Assembly: GCA_964023205.1 (NCBI GenBank)
Contig: OZ026850.1
Location: 9,559,270 to 9,623,269 of the forward strand
Length of the DNA: 64,000 bases
Source of the DNA: Lutraria lutraria
Lineage: Eukaryota; Mollusca; Bivalvia; Venerida; Mactridae
Direction of reading: 5' to 3'
Shown here: piece after piece, positions 25,094 through 40,400 of the stretch
How the letters are laid out: each line of letters starts with the position of its first letter
How positions within the stretch are numbered: the stretch's first letter is position 1
Translations under genes and position numbers: made by a program
The notes under the pieces: model-generated
The model's input: the letters and a program-made list of their open reading frames with translations, nothing else
What the model was told of the DNA's origin: nothing
Databases searched by the model: none

Positions 25094-26812
25094 TTGCCTA
25101 TACCAACTATCCCTTCCACAATGAGTAACTTCTCCTTCTTGCCTATACCAACTATCCCTTACACAATGAGTAACTTCTCCTTCTTGCCTATACCAACTAT
25201 CCCTTCCACAATGAGTAACTTCTCCTTCTTGCCTATACCAACTATCCCTTATACAATGAGTAACTTCTCCTACTTGACTATACCAACTATCCCTTATACA
25301 ATGAGTAACTTCTCCTTCTTGCCTATACCAACTATCCCTTATACAATGAGTAACTTCTCCTTCTTGCCTATACCAACTATCCCTTATACAATGAGTAACT
25401 TCTCCTTCTTGACTATACCAACTATCCCTTATACAATGAGTAACTTCTCCTTCTTGCCTATACCAACTATCCCTTTCACAATGAGCAACTTCTCCTACTT
25501 GCCTATACCAACTATCCCTTATACAATGAGTAACTTCTCCTTCTTGCCTATACCAACTATCCCTTATACAATGAGTAACTTCTCCTTCTTGACTATACCA
25601 ACTATCCCTTCCACAATGAGTAACTTCTCCTAATTGCCTATACCAACTATCCCTTATACAATGAGTAACTTCTCCTTCTTGCCTATACCAACTATCCCTT
25701 ATACAATGAGTAACTTCTCCTTCTTGCCTATACCAACTATCCCTTATACAATGAGTAACTTCTCCTTCTTGCCTATACCAACTATCCCTTATACAATGAG
25801 TAACTTCTCCTTCTTGACTATACCAACTATCCCTTATACAATGAGTAACTTCTCCTTCTTGCCTATACCAACTATCCCTTATACAATGAGTAACTTCTCC
25901 TTCTTGCCTATACCAACTATCCCTTATACAATGAGTAACTTCTCCTTCTTGACTATACCAACTATCCCTTATACAATGAGTAACTTCTCCTTCTTGCCTA
26001 TACCAACTATCCCTTTCACAATGAGCAACTTCTCCTACTTGCCTATACCAACTATCCCTTATACAATGAGTAACTTCTCCTTCTTGCCTATACCAACTAT
26101 CCCTTATACAATGAGTAACTTCTCCTTCTTGACTATACCAACTATCCCTTCCACAATGAGTAACTTCTCCTAATTGCCTATACCAACTATCCCTTATACA
26201 ATGAGTAACTTCTCCTTCTTGCCTATACCAACTATCCCTTATACAATGAGTAACTTCTCCTTCTTGCCTATACCAACTATCCCTTATACAATGAGTAACT
26301 TCTCCTTCTTGACTATACCAACTATCCCTTATACAATGAGTAACTTCTCCTTCTTGCCTATACCAACTATCCCTTTCACAATGAGCAACTTCTCCTACTT
26401 GCCTATACCAACTATCCCTTATACAATGAGTAACTTCTCCTTCTTGCCTATACCAACTATCCCTTATACAATGAGTAACTTCTCCTTCTTGACTATACCA
26501 ACTATCCCTTCCACAATGAGTAACTTCTCCTAATTGCCTATACCAACTATCCCTTATACAATGAGTAACTTCTCCTTCTTGCCTATACCAACTATCCCTT
26601 ATACAATGAGTAACTTCTCCTTCTTGCCTATACCAACTATCCCTTATACAATGAGTAACTTCTCCTTCTTGCCTATACCAACTATCCCTTATACAATGAG
26701 TAACTTCTCCTAATTGCCTATACCAACTATCCCTTATACAATGAGTAACTTCTCCTTCTTGCCTATACCAACTATCCCTTCCACAATGAGTAACTTCTCC
26801 TAATTGCCTATA
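25094..26812. repeat. Nested 540/360-bp duplications in the satellite
   Basis: The rare CTCCTAATTG variant recurs with its TAA at 25631, 26171, 26531, 26711 and 26801, giving offsets of 540, 360, 180 and 90 bp (12, 8, 4 and 2 units). The preceding unit series (TTCAC unit, TAC unit, ACT unit) is the same before the first three, so multi-unit blocks were copied in tandem. Confidence 0.85.
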
Positions 26813-26879
26813 CCAACTATCCTTTACACAATGAGTAACTTCTCCTTCTTGCCTATACCAACTATCCCTTATACAATGA

Positions 26880-29800
26880 GTAACTTCTCCTTCTTGCCTA
26901 TACCAACTATCCCTTCCACAATGAGTAACTTCTCCTTCTTGTCTATACCAACTATCCCTTATACAATGAGTAACTTCTCCTTCTTGCCTATACCAACTAT
27001 CCCTTCCACAATGAGCAACTTCTCCTTCTTGCCTATACCAACTATCCCTTATACAATGAGTAACTTCTCCTTCTTACCTATACCAACTATCCTTTACACA
27101 ATGAGTAACTTCTCCTTCTTGCCTATACCAACTATCCCTTCCACAATGAGTAACTTCTCCTTCTTGCCTATACCAACTATCCCTTATACAATGAGTAACT
27201 TCTCCTACTTGCCTATACCAACTATCCCTTATACAATGAGTAACTTCTCCTACTTGCCTATACCAACTATCCCTTCCACAATGAGTAACTTCTCCTTCTT
27301 GCCTATACCAACTATCCTTTACACAATGAGTAACTTCTCCTTCTTGCCTATACCAACTATCCCTTCCACAATGAGCAACTTCTCCTTCTTGCCTATACCA
27401 ACTATCCCTTATACAATGAGTAACTTCTCCTTCTTGCCTATACCAACTATCCCTTATACAATGAGCAACTTCTCCTTCTTGCCTATACCAACTATCCCTT
27501 ATACAATGAGTAACTTCTCCTTCTTGCCTATACCAACTATCCCTTATACAATGAGTAACTTCTCCTTCTTGTCTATACCAACTATCCTTTATACAATGAG
27601 TAACTTCTCCTTCTTGCCTATACCAACTATCCTTATACAATGAGTAACTTCTCCTTCTTGCCTATACCAACTATCCCTTATACAATGAGTAACTTCTCCT
27701 ACTTGTCTATACCAACTATCCCTTATACAATGAGTAACTTCTCCTTCTTGTCTATACCAACTATCCCTTCCACAATGAGTAACTTCTCCTTCTTGTCTAT
27801 ACCAACTATCCTTTATACAATGAGTAACTTCTCCTTCTTGCCTATACCAACTATCCTTATACAATGAGTAACTTCTCCTTCTTGCCTATACCAACTATCC
27901 CTTATACAATGAGTAACTTCTCCTTCTTGCCTATACCAACTATCCCTTATACAATGAGTAACTTCTCCTTCTTGTCTATACCAACTATCCCTTATACAAT
28001 GAGTAACTTCTCCTTCTTGCCTATACCAACTATCCCTTCCACAATGAGTAACTTCTCCTTCTTGTCTATACCAACTATCCCTTATACAATGAGTAACTTC
28101 TCCTTCTTGTCTATACCAACTATCCTTCCACAATGAGTAACTTCTCCTTCTTGTCTATACCAACTATCCTTCCACAATGAGTAACTTCTCCTTCTTGCCT
28201 ATACCAACTATCCTTTATACAATGAGCAACTTCTCCTTCTTGCCTATACCAACTATCCCTTATACAATGAGTAACTTCTCCTTCTTGCCTATACCAACTA
28301 TCCCTTCCACAATGAGTAACTTCTCCTACTTGCCTATACCAACTATCCCTTCCACAATGAGTAACTTCTCCTTCTTGCCTATACCAACTATCCCTTCCAC
28401 AATGAGTAACTTCTCCTTCTTGCCTATACCAACTATCCCTTCCACAATGAGCAACTTCTCCTTCTTGCCTATACCAACTATCCCTTCCACAATGAGTAAC
28501 TTCTCCTTCTTGCCTATACCAACTATCCCTTATACAATGAGTAACTTCTCCTACTTGCCTATACCAACTATCCCTTATACAATGAGTAACTTCTCCTTCT
28601 TGTCTATACCAACTATCCCTTATACAATGAGTAACTTCTCCTTCTTGTCTATACCAACTATCCCTTCCACAATGAGCAACTTCTCCTTCTTGCCTATACC
28701 AACTATCCCTTATACAATGAGTAACTTCTCCTACTTGCCTATACCAACTATCCCTTATACAATGAGTAACTTCTCCTTCTTGCCTATACCAACTATCCCT
28801 TCCACAATGAGTAACTTCTCCTTCTTGTCTATACCAACTATCCCTTATACAATGAGTAACTTCTCCTTCTTGCCTATACCAACTATCCCTTATACAATGA
28901 GTAACTTCTCCTTCTTGTCTATACCAACTATCCCTTCCACAATGAGTAACTTCTCCTTCTTCCCTATACCAACTATCCCTTATACAATGAGTAACTTCTC
29001 CTTCTTGCCTATACCAACTATCCCTTATACAATGAGTAACTTCTCCTTCTTGCCTATACCAACTATCCCTTCCACAATGAGTAACTTCTCCTTCTTGTCT
29101 ATACCAACTATCCTTTATACAATGAGTAACTTCTCCTTCTTGCCTATACCAACTATCCTTATACAATGAGTAACTTCTCCTTCTTGCCTATACCAACTAT
29201 CCCTTCCACAATGAGTAACTTCTCCTTCTTGTCTATACCAACTATCCCTTATACAATGAGTAACTTCTCCTTCTTGCCTATACCAACTATCCCTTCCACA
29301 ATGAGCAACTTCTCCTTCTTGCCTATACCAACTATCCCTTATACAATGAGTAACTTCTCCTTCTTACCTATACCAACTATCCTTTACACAATGAGTAACT
29401 TCTCCTTCTTGCCTATACCAACTATCCCTTCCACAATGAGTAACTTCTCCTTCTTGCCTATACCAACTATCCCTTATACAATGAGTAACTTCTCCTACTT
29501 GCCTATACCAACTATCCCTTATACAATGAGTAACTTCTCCTACTTGCCTATACCAACTATCCCTTCCACAATGAGTAACTTCTCCTTCTTGCCTATACCA
29601 ACTATCCTTTACACAATGAGTAACTTCTCCTTCTTGCCTATACCAACTATCCCTTCCACAATGAGCAACTTCTCCTTCTTGCCTATACCAACTATCCCTT
29701 ATACAATGAGTAACTTCTCCTTCTTGCCTATACCAACTATCCCTTATACAATGAGCAACTTCTCCTTCTTGCCTATACCAACTATCCCTTATACAATGAG

Positions 29801-31640
29801 TAACTTCTCCTTCTTGCCTATACCAACTATCCCTTATACAATGAGTAACTTCTCCTTCTTGCCTATACCAACTATCCCTTCCACAATGAGTAACTTCTCC
29901 TTCTTGCCTATACCAACTATCCCTTATACAATGAGTAACTTCTCCTTCTTGCCTATACCAACTATCCCTTCCACAATGAGTAACTTCTCCTTCTTGCCTA
30001 TACCAACTATCCCTTCCACTGTGAGTAACTTCTCCTTCTTGCCTATACCAACTATCCCTTCCACAATGAGTAACTTCTCCTTCTTGTCTATACCAACTAT
30101 CCCTTATACAATGAGTAACTTCTCCTTCTTGCCTATACCAACTATCCCTTATACAATGAGTAACTTCTCCTTCTTGCCTATACCAACTATCCCTTCCACA
30201 ATGAGTAACTTCTCCTTCTTGTCTATACCAACTATCCTTTATACAATGAGTAACTTCTCCTTCTTGCCTATACCAACTATCCTTATACAATGAGTAACTT
30301 CTCCTTCTTGCCTATACCAACTATCCCTTATACAATGAGTAACTTCTCCTACTTGTCTATACCAACTATCCCTTATACAATGAGTAACTTCTCCTTCTTG
30401 TCTATACCAACTATCCCTTCCACAATGAGTAACTTCTCCTTCTTGTCTATACCAACTATCCTTTATACAATGAGTAACTTCTCCTTCTTGCCTATACCAA
30501 CTATCCTTATACAATGAGTAACTTCTCCTTCTTGCCTATACCAACTATCCCTTATACAATGAGTAACTTCTCCTTCTTGCCTATACCAACTATCCCTTAT
30601 ACAATGAGTAACTTCTCCTTCTTGTCTATACCAACTATCCCTTATACAATGAGTAACTTCTCCTTCTTGCCTATACCAACTATCCCTTCCACAATGAGTA
30701 ACTTCTCCTTCTTGTCTATACCAACTATCCCTTATACAATGAGTAACTTCTCCTTCTTGTCTATACCAACTATCCTTCCACAATGAGTAACTTCTCCTTC
30801 TTGTCTATACCAACTATCCTTCCACAATGAGTAACTTCTCCTTCTTGCCTATACCAACTATCCTTTATACAATGAGCAACTTCTCCTTCTTGCCTATACC
30901 AACTATCCCTTATACAATGAGTAACTTCTCCTTCTTGCCTATACCAACTATCCCTTCCACAATGAGTAACTTCTCCTACTTGCCTATACCAACTATCCCT
31001 TCCACAATGAGTAACTTCTCCTTCTTGCCTATACCAACTATCCCTTCCACAATGAGTAACTTCTCCTTCTTGCCTATACCAACTATCCCTTCCACAATGA
31101 GCAACTTCTCCTTCTTGCCTATACCAACTATCCCTTCCACAATGAGTAACTTCTCCTTCTTGCCTATACCAACTATCCCTTATACAATGAGTAACTTCTC
31201 CTACTTGCCTATACCAACTATCCCTTATACAATGAGTAACTTCTCCTTCTTGTCTATACCAACTATCCCTTATACAATGAGTAACTTCTCCTTCTTGTCT
31301 ATACCAACTATCCCTTCCACAATGAGCAACTTCTCCTTCTTGCCTATACCAACTATCCCTTATACAATGAGTAACTTCTCCTACTTGCCTATACCAACTA
31401 TCCCTTATACAATGAGTAACTTCTCCTTCTTGCCTATACCAACTATCCCTTCCACAATGAGTAACTTCTCCTTCTTGTCTATACCAACTATCCCTTATAC
31501 AATGAGTAACTTCTCCTTCTTGCCTATACCAACTATCCCTTATACAATGAGTAACTTCTCCTTCTTGTCTATACCAACTATCCCTTCCACAATGAGTAAC
31601 TTCTCCTTCTTCCCTATACCAACTATCCCTTATACAATGA
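26880..31640. repeat. Large higher-order duplication (2650-bp offset)
   Basis: The block 26880-28990 is repeated at 29170-31640. Its left part is offset by 2290 bp and its right part by 2650 bp, which are 51 and 59 units minus five single-base deletions. The 360-bp difference is eight extra units in the second block. Shared rare markers are TTACCTATACC at 27074/29364, the deletion units at 27640/30290, 27864/30514, 28126/30776 and 28170/30820, and CTTCCCTATACC at 28960/31610. Confidence 0.9.
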
Positions 31641-34639
31641 GTAACTTCTCCTACTTGCCTATACCAACTATCCCTTATACAATGAGTAACTTCTCCTACT
31701 TGCCTATACCAACTATCCCTTATACAATGAGTAACTTCTCCTTCTTGTCTATACCAACTATCCCTTATACAATGAGTAACTTCTCCTTCTTGTCTATACC
31801 AACTATCCCTTATACAATGAGTAACTTCTCCTACTTGCCTATACCAACTATCCCTTCCACAATGAGTAACTTCTCCTTCTTGCCTATACCAACTATCCCT
31901 TATACAATGAGTAACTTCTCCTTCTTGCCTATACCAACTATCCCTTCCACAATGAGTAACTTCTCCTTCTTGCCTATACCAACTATCCCTTATACAATGA
32001 GTAACTTCTCCTACTTGCCTATACCAACTATCCCTTCCACAATGAGCAACTTCTCCTTCTTGCCTATACCAACTATCCCTTATACAATGAGTAACTTCTC
32101 CTTCTTGCCTATACCAACTATCCCTTATACAATGAGTAACTTCTCCTACTTGCCTATACCAACTATCCCTTCCACAATGAGCAATTTCTCCTTCTTGCCT
32201 ATACCAACTATCCCTTATACAATGAGTAACTTCTCCTTCTTGCCTATACCAACTATCCCTTATACAATGAGTAACTTCTCCTACTTGCCTATACCAACTA
32301 TCCCTTCCACAATGAGCAACTTCTCCTTCTTGTCTATACCAACTATCCCTTCCACAATGAGTAACTTCTCCAACTTGCCTATACCAACTATCCCTTATAC
32401 AATGAGTAACTTCTCCTTCTTGTCTATACCAACTATCCCTTATACAATGAGTAACTTCTCCAACTTGCCTATACCAACTATCCCTTATACAATGAGTAAC
32501 TTCTCCTTCTTGTCTATACCAACTATCCCTTCCACAATGAGTAACTTCTCCAACTTGCCTATACCAAATATCCCTTATACAATGAGTAACTTCTCCTTCT
32601 TGCCTATACCAACTATCCTTTACACAATGAGTAACTTCTCCTTCTTGCCTATAACAACTATCCCTTATACAATGAGCAACTTCTCCTTCTTGCCTATACC
32701 AACTACCCCTTCCACAATGAGTAACTTCTCCTTCTTGCCTATACCAACTATCCCTTATACAATGAGTAACTTCTCCTTCTTGCCTATACCAACTATCCCT
32801 TCCACAATAAGTAACTTCTCCTACTTGCCTATACCAACTATCCCTTCCACAATGAGCAACTTCTCCTTCTTGTCTATACCAACTATCCCTTATACAATGA
32901 GTAACTTCTCCTACTTGCCTATACCAACTATCCCTTATACAATGAGTAACTTCTCCTAATTGCCTATACCAACTATCCCTTCCACAATGAGTAACTTCTC
33001 CTTCTTGCCTATACCAACTATCCCTTATACAATGAGTAACTTCTCCTTCTTGCCTATACCAACTATCCCTTATACAATGAGTAACTTCTCCTTCTTGCCT
33101 ATACCAACTATCCCTTATACAATGAGTAACTTCTCCAACTTGCCTATACCAACTATCCCTTATGCAATGAGTAACTTCTCCTTCTTGTCTATACCAACTA
33201 TCCCTTCCACAATGAGTAACTTCTCCTTCTTGCCTATACCAACTATCCCTTATACAATGAGTAACTTCTCCTACTTGCCTATACCAACTATCCCTTCCAC
33301 AATGAGCAACTTCTCCTTCTTGTCTATACCAACTATCCCTTTCACAATGAGCAACTTCTCCTACTTGCCTATACCAACTATCCCTTATACAATGAGTAAC
33401 TTCTCCTACTTGCCTATACCAACTATCCCTTCCACAATGAGCAACTTCTCCTACTTGCCTATACCAACTATCCCTTCCACAATAAGTAACTTCTCCTTCT
33501 TGTCTATACCAACTATCCCTTCCACAATGAGTACATTCTCCTTCTTGCCTATACCAACTATCCCTTCCACAATGAGTAACTTCTCCTTCTTGCCTATACC
33601 AACTATCCCTTATACAATGAGTAACTTCTCCTTCTTGCCTATACCACCTATCCCTTCCACAATGAGCAACTTCTCCTACTTGCCAATACCAACTATCCCT
33701 TATACAATGAGTAACTTCTCCTACTTGCCTATACCAACTATCCCTTCCACAATGAGCAACTTCTCCTACTTGCCTATACCAACTATCCCTTATACAATGA
33801 GTAACTTCTCCTACTTGCCTATACCAACTATCCCTTATACAATGAGTAACTTCTCCTTCTTGCCTATACCAACTATCCCTTCCACAATGAGCAACTTCTC
33901 CTACTTGCCTATACCAACTATCCCTTATACAATGAGCAACTTCTCCTACTTGCCTATACCAACTATCCCTTACACAATGAGTAACTTCTCCTTCTTGCCT
34001 ATACCAACTATCCCTTCCACAATGAGCAACTTCTCCTACTTGCCTATACCAACTATCCCTTTCACAATGAGTAACTTCTCCTACTTGCCTATACCAACTA
34101 TCCCTTTCACAATGAGCAACTTCTCCTACTTGCTTATACCAACTATCCCTTATACAATGAGTAACTTCTCCTACTTGCCTATACCAACTATCCCTTACAC
34201 AATGAGTAACTTCTCCTTCTTGCCTATACCAACTATCCCTTTCACAATGAGCAACTTCTCCTTCTTGCCTATACCAACTATCCCTTCCACAATGAGCAAC
34301 TTCTCCTACTTGCCTATACCAACTATCCCTTTCACAATGAGCAACTTCTCCTACTTGCCTATACCAACTATCCCTTATACAATGAGTAACTTCTCCTACT
34401 TGCCTATACCAACTATCCCTTCCACAATGAGCAACTTCTCCTACTTGCCTATACCAACTATCCCTTATACAATGAGTAACTTCTCCTTCTTGCCTATACC
34501 AACTATCCCTTATACAATGAGTAACTTCTCCTTCTTGCCTATACCAACTATCCCTTTCACAATGAGCAACTTCTCCTACTTGTCTATACCAACTATCCCT
34601 TATACAATGAGTAACTTCTCCTTCTTGTCTATACCAACT

Positions 34640-37600
34640 ATCCCTTCCACAATGAGTAACTTCTCCTTCTTGTCTATACCAACTATCCCTTATACAATGA
34701 GTAACTTCTCCTTCTTGCCTATACCAACTATCCCTTATACAATGAGTAACTTCTCCTACTTGCCTATACCAACTATCCCTTTCACAATGAGTACCTTCTC
34801 CTACTTGCCTATACCAACTATCCCTTCCACAATGAGTAACTTCTCCTTCTTGCCTATACCAACTATCCCTTTCACAATGAGTAACTTCTCCTTCTTGCCT
34901 ATACCAACTATCCCTTTCACAATGAGTAACTTCTCCTACTTGCCTATACCAACTATCCCTTTCACAATGAGTAACTTCTCCTACTTGCCTATACCAACTA
35001 TCCCTTCCACAATGAGTAACTTCTCCTTCTTGCCTATACCAACTATCCCTTATACTATGAGCAACTTCTCCTACTTGCCTATACCAACTATCCCTTCCAC
35101 AATGAGTAACTTCTCCTTCTTGCCTATACCAACTATCCCTTATACAATGAGCAACTTCTCCTACTTGCCTATACCAACTATCCCTTCCACAATGAGTAAC
35201 TGCTCCTTCTTGCCTATACCAACTATCCCTTATACAATGAGTAACTTCTCCTTCTTGTCTATACCAACTATCCCTTCCACAATGAGTAACTTCTCCTACT
35301 TGTCTATACCAACTATCCCTTTCACAATGAGCAACTTCTCCTACTTGCCTATACCAACTATCCCTTATACAATGAGTAACTTCTCCTACATGCCTATACC
35401 AACTATCCCTTAAACAATGAGTAACTTCTCCTTCTTGCCTATACCAACTATCCCTTTCACAATGAGCAACTTCTCCTACTTGCCTATACCAACTATCCCT
35501 TATACAATGAGTAACTTCTCCTACTTGCCTATACCAACTATCCCTTATACAATGAGCAACTTCTCCTTCTTGCCTATACCAACTATCCCTTATACAATGA
35601 GCAACTTCTCCTACTTGTCTATACCAACTATCCCTTTCACAATGAGCAACTTCTCCTACTTGCCTATACCAACTATCCCTTATACAATGAGTAACTTCTC
35701 CTACATGCCTATACCAACTATCCCTTAAACAATGAGTAACTTCTCCTTCTTGCCTATACCAACTATCCCTTTCACAATGAGCAACTTCTCCTACTTGCCT
35801 ATACCAACTATCCCTTATACAATGAGTAACTTCTCCTACTTGTCTATACCAACTATCCCTTTCACAATGAGCAACTTCTCCTTCTTGCCTATACCAACTA
35901 TCCCTTCCACAATGAGCAACTTCTCCTACTTGCCTATACCAACTATCCCTTTCACAATGAGCAACTTCTCCTACTTGCCTATACCAACTATCCCTTATAC
36001 AATGAGTAACTTCTCCTACTTGCCTATACCAACTATCCCTTCCACAATGAGCAACTTCTCCTACTTGCCTATACCAACTATCCCTTATACAATGAGTAAC
36101 TTCTCCTTCTTGCCTATACCAACTATCCCTTATACAATGAGTAACTTCTCCTTCTTGCCTATACCAACTATCCCTTATACAATGAGTAACTTCTCCTACT
36201 TGCCTATACCAACTATCCCTTATACAATGAGCAACTTCTCCTACTTGTCTATACCAACTATCCCTTATACAATGAGTAACTTCTCCTACTTGCCTATACC
36301 AACTATCCCTTATACAATGAGCAACTTCTCCTACTTGTCTATACCAACTATCCCTTATACAATGAGTAACTTCTCCTACTTGCCTATACCAACTATCCCT
36401 TATACAATGAGTAACTTCTCCTACTTGCCTATACCAACTATCCCTTATACAATGAGTAACTTCTCCTACTTGTCTATACCAACTATCCCTTATACAATGA
36501 GTAACTTCTCCTTCTTGTCTATACCAACTATCCCTTTCACAATGAGCAACTTCTCCTACTTGCCTATACCAACTATCCCTTTCACAATGAGTAACTTCTC
36601 CTACTTGTCTATACCAACTATCCCTTATACAATGAGTAACTTCTCCTACTTGCCTATACCAACTATCCCTTATACAATGAGTAACTTCTCCTACTTGTCT
36701 ATACCAACTATCCCTTTCACAATGAGTAACTTCTCCTACTTGTCTATACCAACTATCCCTTATACAATGAGTAACTTCTCCTACTTGTCTATACCAACTA
36801 TCCCTTTCACAATGAGTAACTTCTCCTACTTGTCTATACCAACTATCCCTTTCACAATGAGTAACTTCTCCTTCTTGCCTATACCAACTATCCCTTCCAC
36901 AATGAGTAACTTCTCCAACTTGCCTATACCAACTATCCCTTATACAATGAGTAACTTCTCCTTCTTGTCTATACCAACTATCCCTTATACAATGAGTAAC
37001 TTCTCCTACTTGCCTATACCAACTATCCCTTATACAATGAGTAACTTCTCCTTCTTGTCTATACCAACTATCCCTTTCACAATGAGCAACTTCTCCTACT
37101 TGCCTATACCAACTATCCCTTATACAATGAGTAACTTCTCCTTCTTGCCTATACCAACTATCCCTTATACAATGAGTAACTTCTCCTTCTTGCCTATACC
37201 AACTATCCCTTATACAATGAGTAACTTCTCCTACTTGCCTATACCAACTATCCCTTATACAATGAGTAACTTCTCCTACTTGCCTATACCAACTATCCCT
37301 TCCACAATGAGTAACTTCTCCTTCTTGTCTATACCAACTATCCCTTATACAATGAGTAACTTCTCCTTCTTGCCTATACCAACTATCCCTTATACAATGA
37401 GTAACTTCTCCTACTTGCCTATACCAACTATCCCTTTCACAATGAGTACCTTCTCCTACTTGCCTATACCAACTATCCCTTCCACAATGAGTAACTTCTC
37501 CTTCTTGCCTATACCAACTATCCCTTTCACAATGAGTAACTTCTCCTTCTTGCCTATACCAACTATCCCTTTCACAATGAGTAACTTCTCCTACTTGCCT

Positions 37601-38275
37601 ATACCAACTATCCCTTTCACAATGAGTAACTTCTCCTACTTGCCTATACCAACTATCCCTTCCACAATGAGTAACTTCTCCTTCTTGCCTATACCAACTA
37701 TCCCTTATACAATGAGCAACTTCTCCTACTTGCCTATACCAACTATCCCTTCCACAATGAGTAACTTCTCCTTCTTGCCTATACCAACTATCCCTTATAC
37801 AATGAGCAACTTCTCCTACTTGCCTATACCAACTATCCCTTCCACAATGAGTAACTGCTCCTTCTTGCCTATACCAACTATCCCTTATACAATGAGTAAC
37901 TTCTCCTTCTTGTCTATACCAACTATCCCTTCCACAATGAGTAACTTCTCCTACTTGTCTATACCAACTATCCCTTTCACAATGAGCAACTTCTCCTACT
38001 TGCCTATACCAACTATCCCTTATACAATGAGTAACTTCTCCTACATGCCTATACCAACTATCCCTTAAACAATGAGTAACTTCTCCTTCTTGCCTATACC
38101 AACTATCCCTTTCACAATGAGCAACTTCTCCTACTTGCCTATACCAACTATCCCTTATACAATGAGTAACTTCTCCTACTTGCCTATACCAACTATCCCT
38201 TATACAATGAGCAACTTCTCCTTCTTGCCTATACCAACTATCCCTTATACAATGAGCAACTTCTCCTACTTGTCT
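34640..38275. repeat. Higher-order duplication (2655-bp offset)
   Basis: Unit order over about 34640-35620 recurs at 37295-38275. Rare markers sit exactly 2655 bp (59 units) apart: GTACCTTCTCC at 34791/37446, AACTGCTCC at 35199/37854, and the CCTTAAAC stop variant at 35410/38065. A further CCTTAAAC copy is 315 bp (7 units) after the first, at 35725. Confidence 0.88.
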
Positions 38276-38319
38276 ATACCAACTATCCCTTATACAATGA
38301 GCAACTTCTCCTACTTGCC

Positions 38320-40400
38320 TATACCAACTATCCCTTATACAATGAGCAACTTCTCCTTCTTGCCTGTACCAACTATCCCTTATACAATGAGCAACTTCTC
38401 CTTCTTGCCTGTACCAACTATCCCTTATACAATGAGTAACTTCTCCTTCTTGTCTATACCAACTATCCCTTATACAATGAGTAACTTCTCCTTCTTGCCT
38501 ATACCAACTATCCCTTCCACAATGAGCAACTTCTCCTTCTTGCCTATACCAACTATCCCTTATACAATGAGTAACTTCTCCTTCTTGCCTGTACCAACTA
38601 TCCCTTATACAATGAGTAACTTCTCCTTCTTGTCTATACCAACTATCCCTTATACAATGAGTAACTTCTCCTTCTTGCCTATACCAACTATCCCTTATAC
38701 AATGAGTAACTTCTCCTTCTTGCCTATACCAACTATCCCTTATACAATGAGTAACTTCTCCTTCTTGTCTATACCAACTATCCCTTATACAATGAGTAAC
38801 TTCTCCTTCTTGTCTATACCAACTATCCCTTCCACAATGAGTAACTTCTCCTTCTTGCCTATACCAACTATCCCTTATACAATGAGTAACTTCTCCTTCT
38901 TGTCTATACCAACTATCCCTTATACAATGAGTAACTTCTCCTTCTTGTCTATACCAACTATCCCTTCCACAATCAGTAACTTCTCCTTCTTGCCTATACC
39001 AACTATCCCTTATACAATGAGTAACTTCTCCTTCTTGCCTATACCAACTATCCCTTATACAATGAGTAACTTCTCCTTCTTGCCTATACCAACTATCCCT
39101 TATACAATGAGCAACTTCTCCTACTTGCCTATACCAACTATCCCTTATACAATGAGCAACTTCTCCTACTTGCCTATACCAACTATCCCTTCCACAATGA
39201 GTAACTTCTCCTTCTTGCCTATACCAACTATCCCTTATACAATGAGCAACTTCTCCTACTTGCCTATACCAACTATCCCTTCCACAATGAGTAACTTCTC
39301 CTTCTTGCCTATACCAACTATCCCTTATACAATGAGTAACTTCTCCTTCTTGTCTATACCAACTATCCCTTCCACAATGAGTAACTTCTCCTACTTGCCT
39401 ATACCAACTATCCCTTTCACAATGAGTAACTTCTCCTACTTGCCTATACCAACTATCCCTTCCACAATGAGTAACTTCTCCTTCTTGCCTATACCAACTA
39501 TCCCTTTCACAATGAGCAACTTCTCCTACTTGCCTATACCAACTATCCCTTATACAATGAGTAACTTCTCCTACTTGCCCATACCAACTATCCCTTATAC
39601 AATGAGTAACTTCTCCTTCTTGTCTATACCAACTATCCCTTATACAATGAGTAACTTCTCCTTCTTGTCTATACCAACTATCCCTTTCACAATGAGCAAC
39701 TTCTCCTACTTGCCTATACCAACTATCCCTTATACAATGAGTAACTTCTCCTACTTGCCTATACCAACTATCCCTTAAACAATGAGTAACTTCTCCTTCT
39801 TGCCTATACCAACTATCCCTTTCACAATGAGCAACTTCTCCCACTTGCCTATACCAACTATCCCTTATACAATGAGCAACTTCTCCTTCTTGCCTGTACC
39901 AACTATCCCTTATACAATGAGCAACTTCTCCTTCTTGCCTGTACCAACTATCCCTTATACAATGAGTAACTTCTCCTTCTTGTCTATACCAACTATCCCT
40001 TATACAATGAGTAACTTCTCCTTCTTGCCTATACCAACTATCCCTTCCACAATGAGCAACTTCTCCTTCTTGCCTATACCAACTATCCCTTATACAATGA
40101 GTAACTTCTCCTTCTTGCCTATACCAACTATCCCTTATACAATGAGTAACTTCTCCTTCTTGCCTATACCAACTATCCCTTATACAATGAGTAACTTCTC
40201 CTTCTTGTCTATACCAACTATCCCTTATACAATGAGTAACTTCTCCTTCTTGTCTATACCAACTATCCCTTCCACAATGAGTAACTTCTCCTTCTTGCCT
40301 ATACCAACTATCCCTTATACAATGAGTAACTTCTCCTTCTTGTCTATACCAACTATCCCTTATACAATGAGCAACTTCTCCTTCTTGCCTATACCAACTA
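38320..40400. repeat. Higher-order duplication (1530-bp offset)
   Basis: The rare TGCCTGTACC variant occurs as neighbouring pairs at 38361/38406 and 39891/39936, an offset of 1530 bp (34 units). Flanking unit types follow in the same order, except for two extra units in the first copy (including a third GTACC unit at about 38590). Confidence 0.75.
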
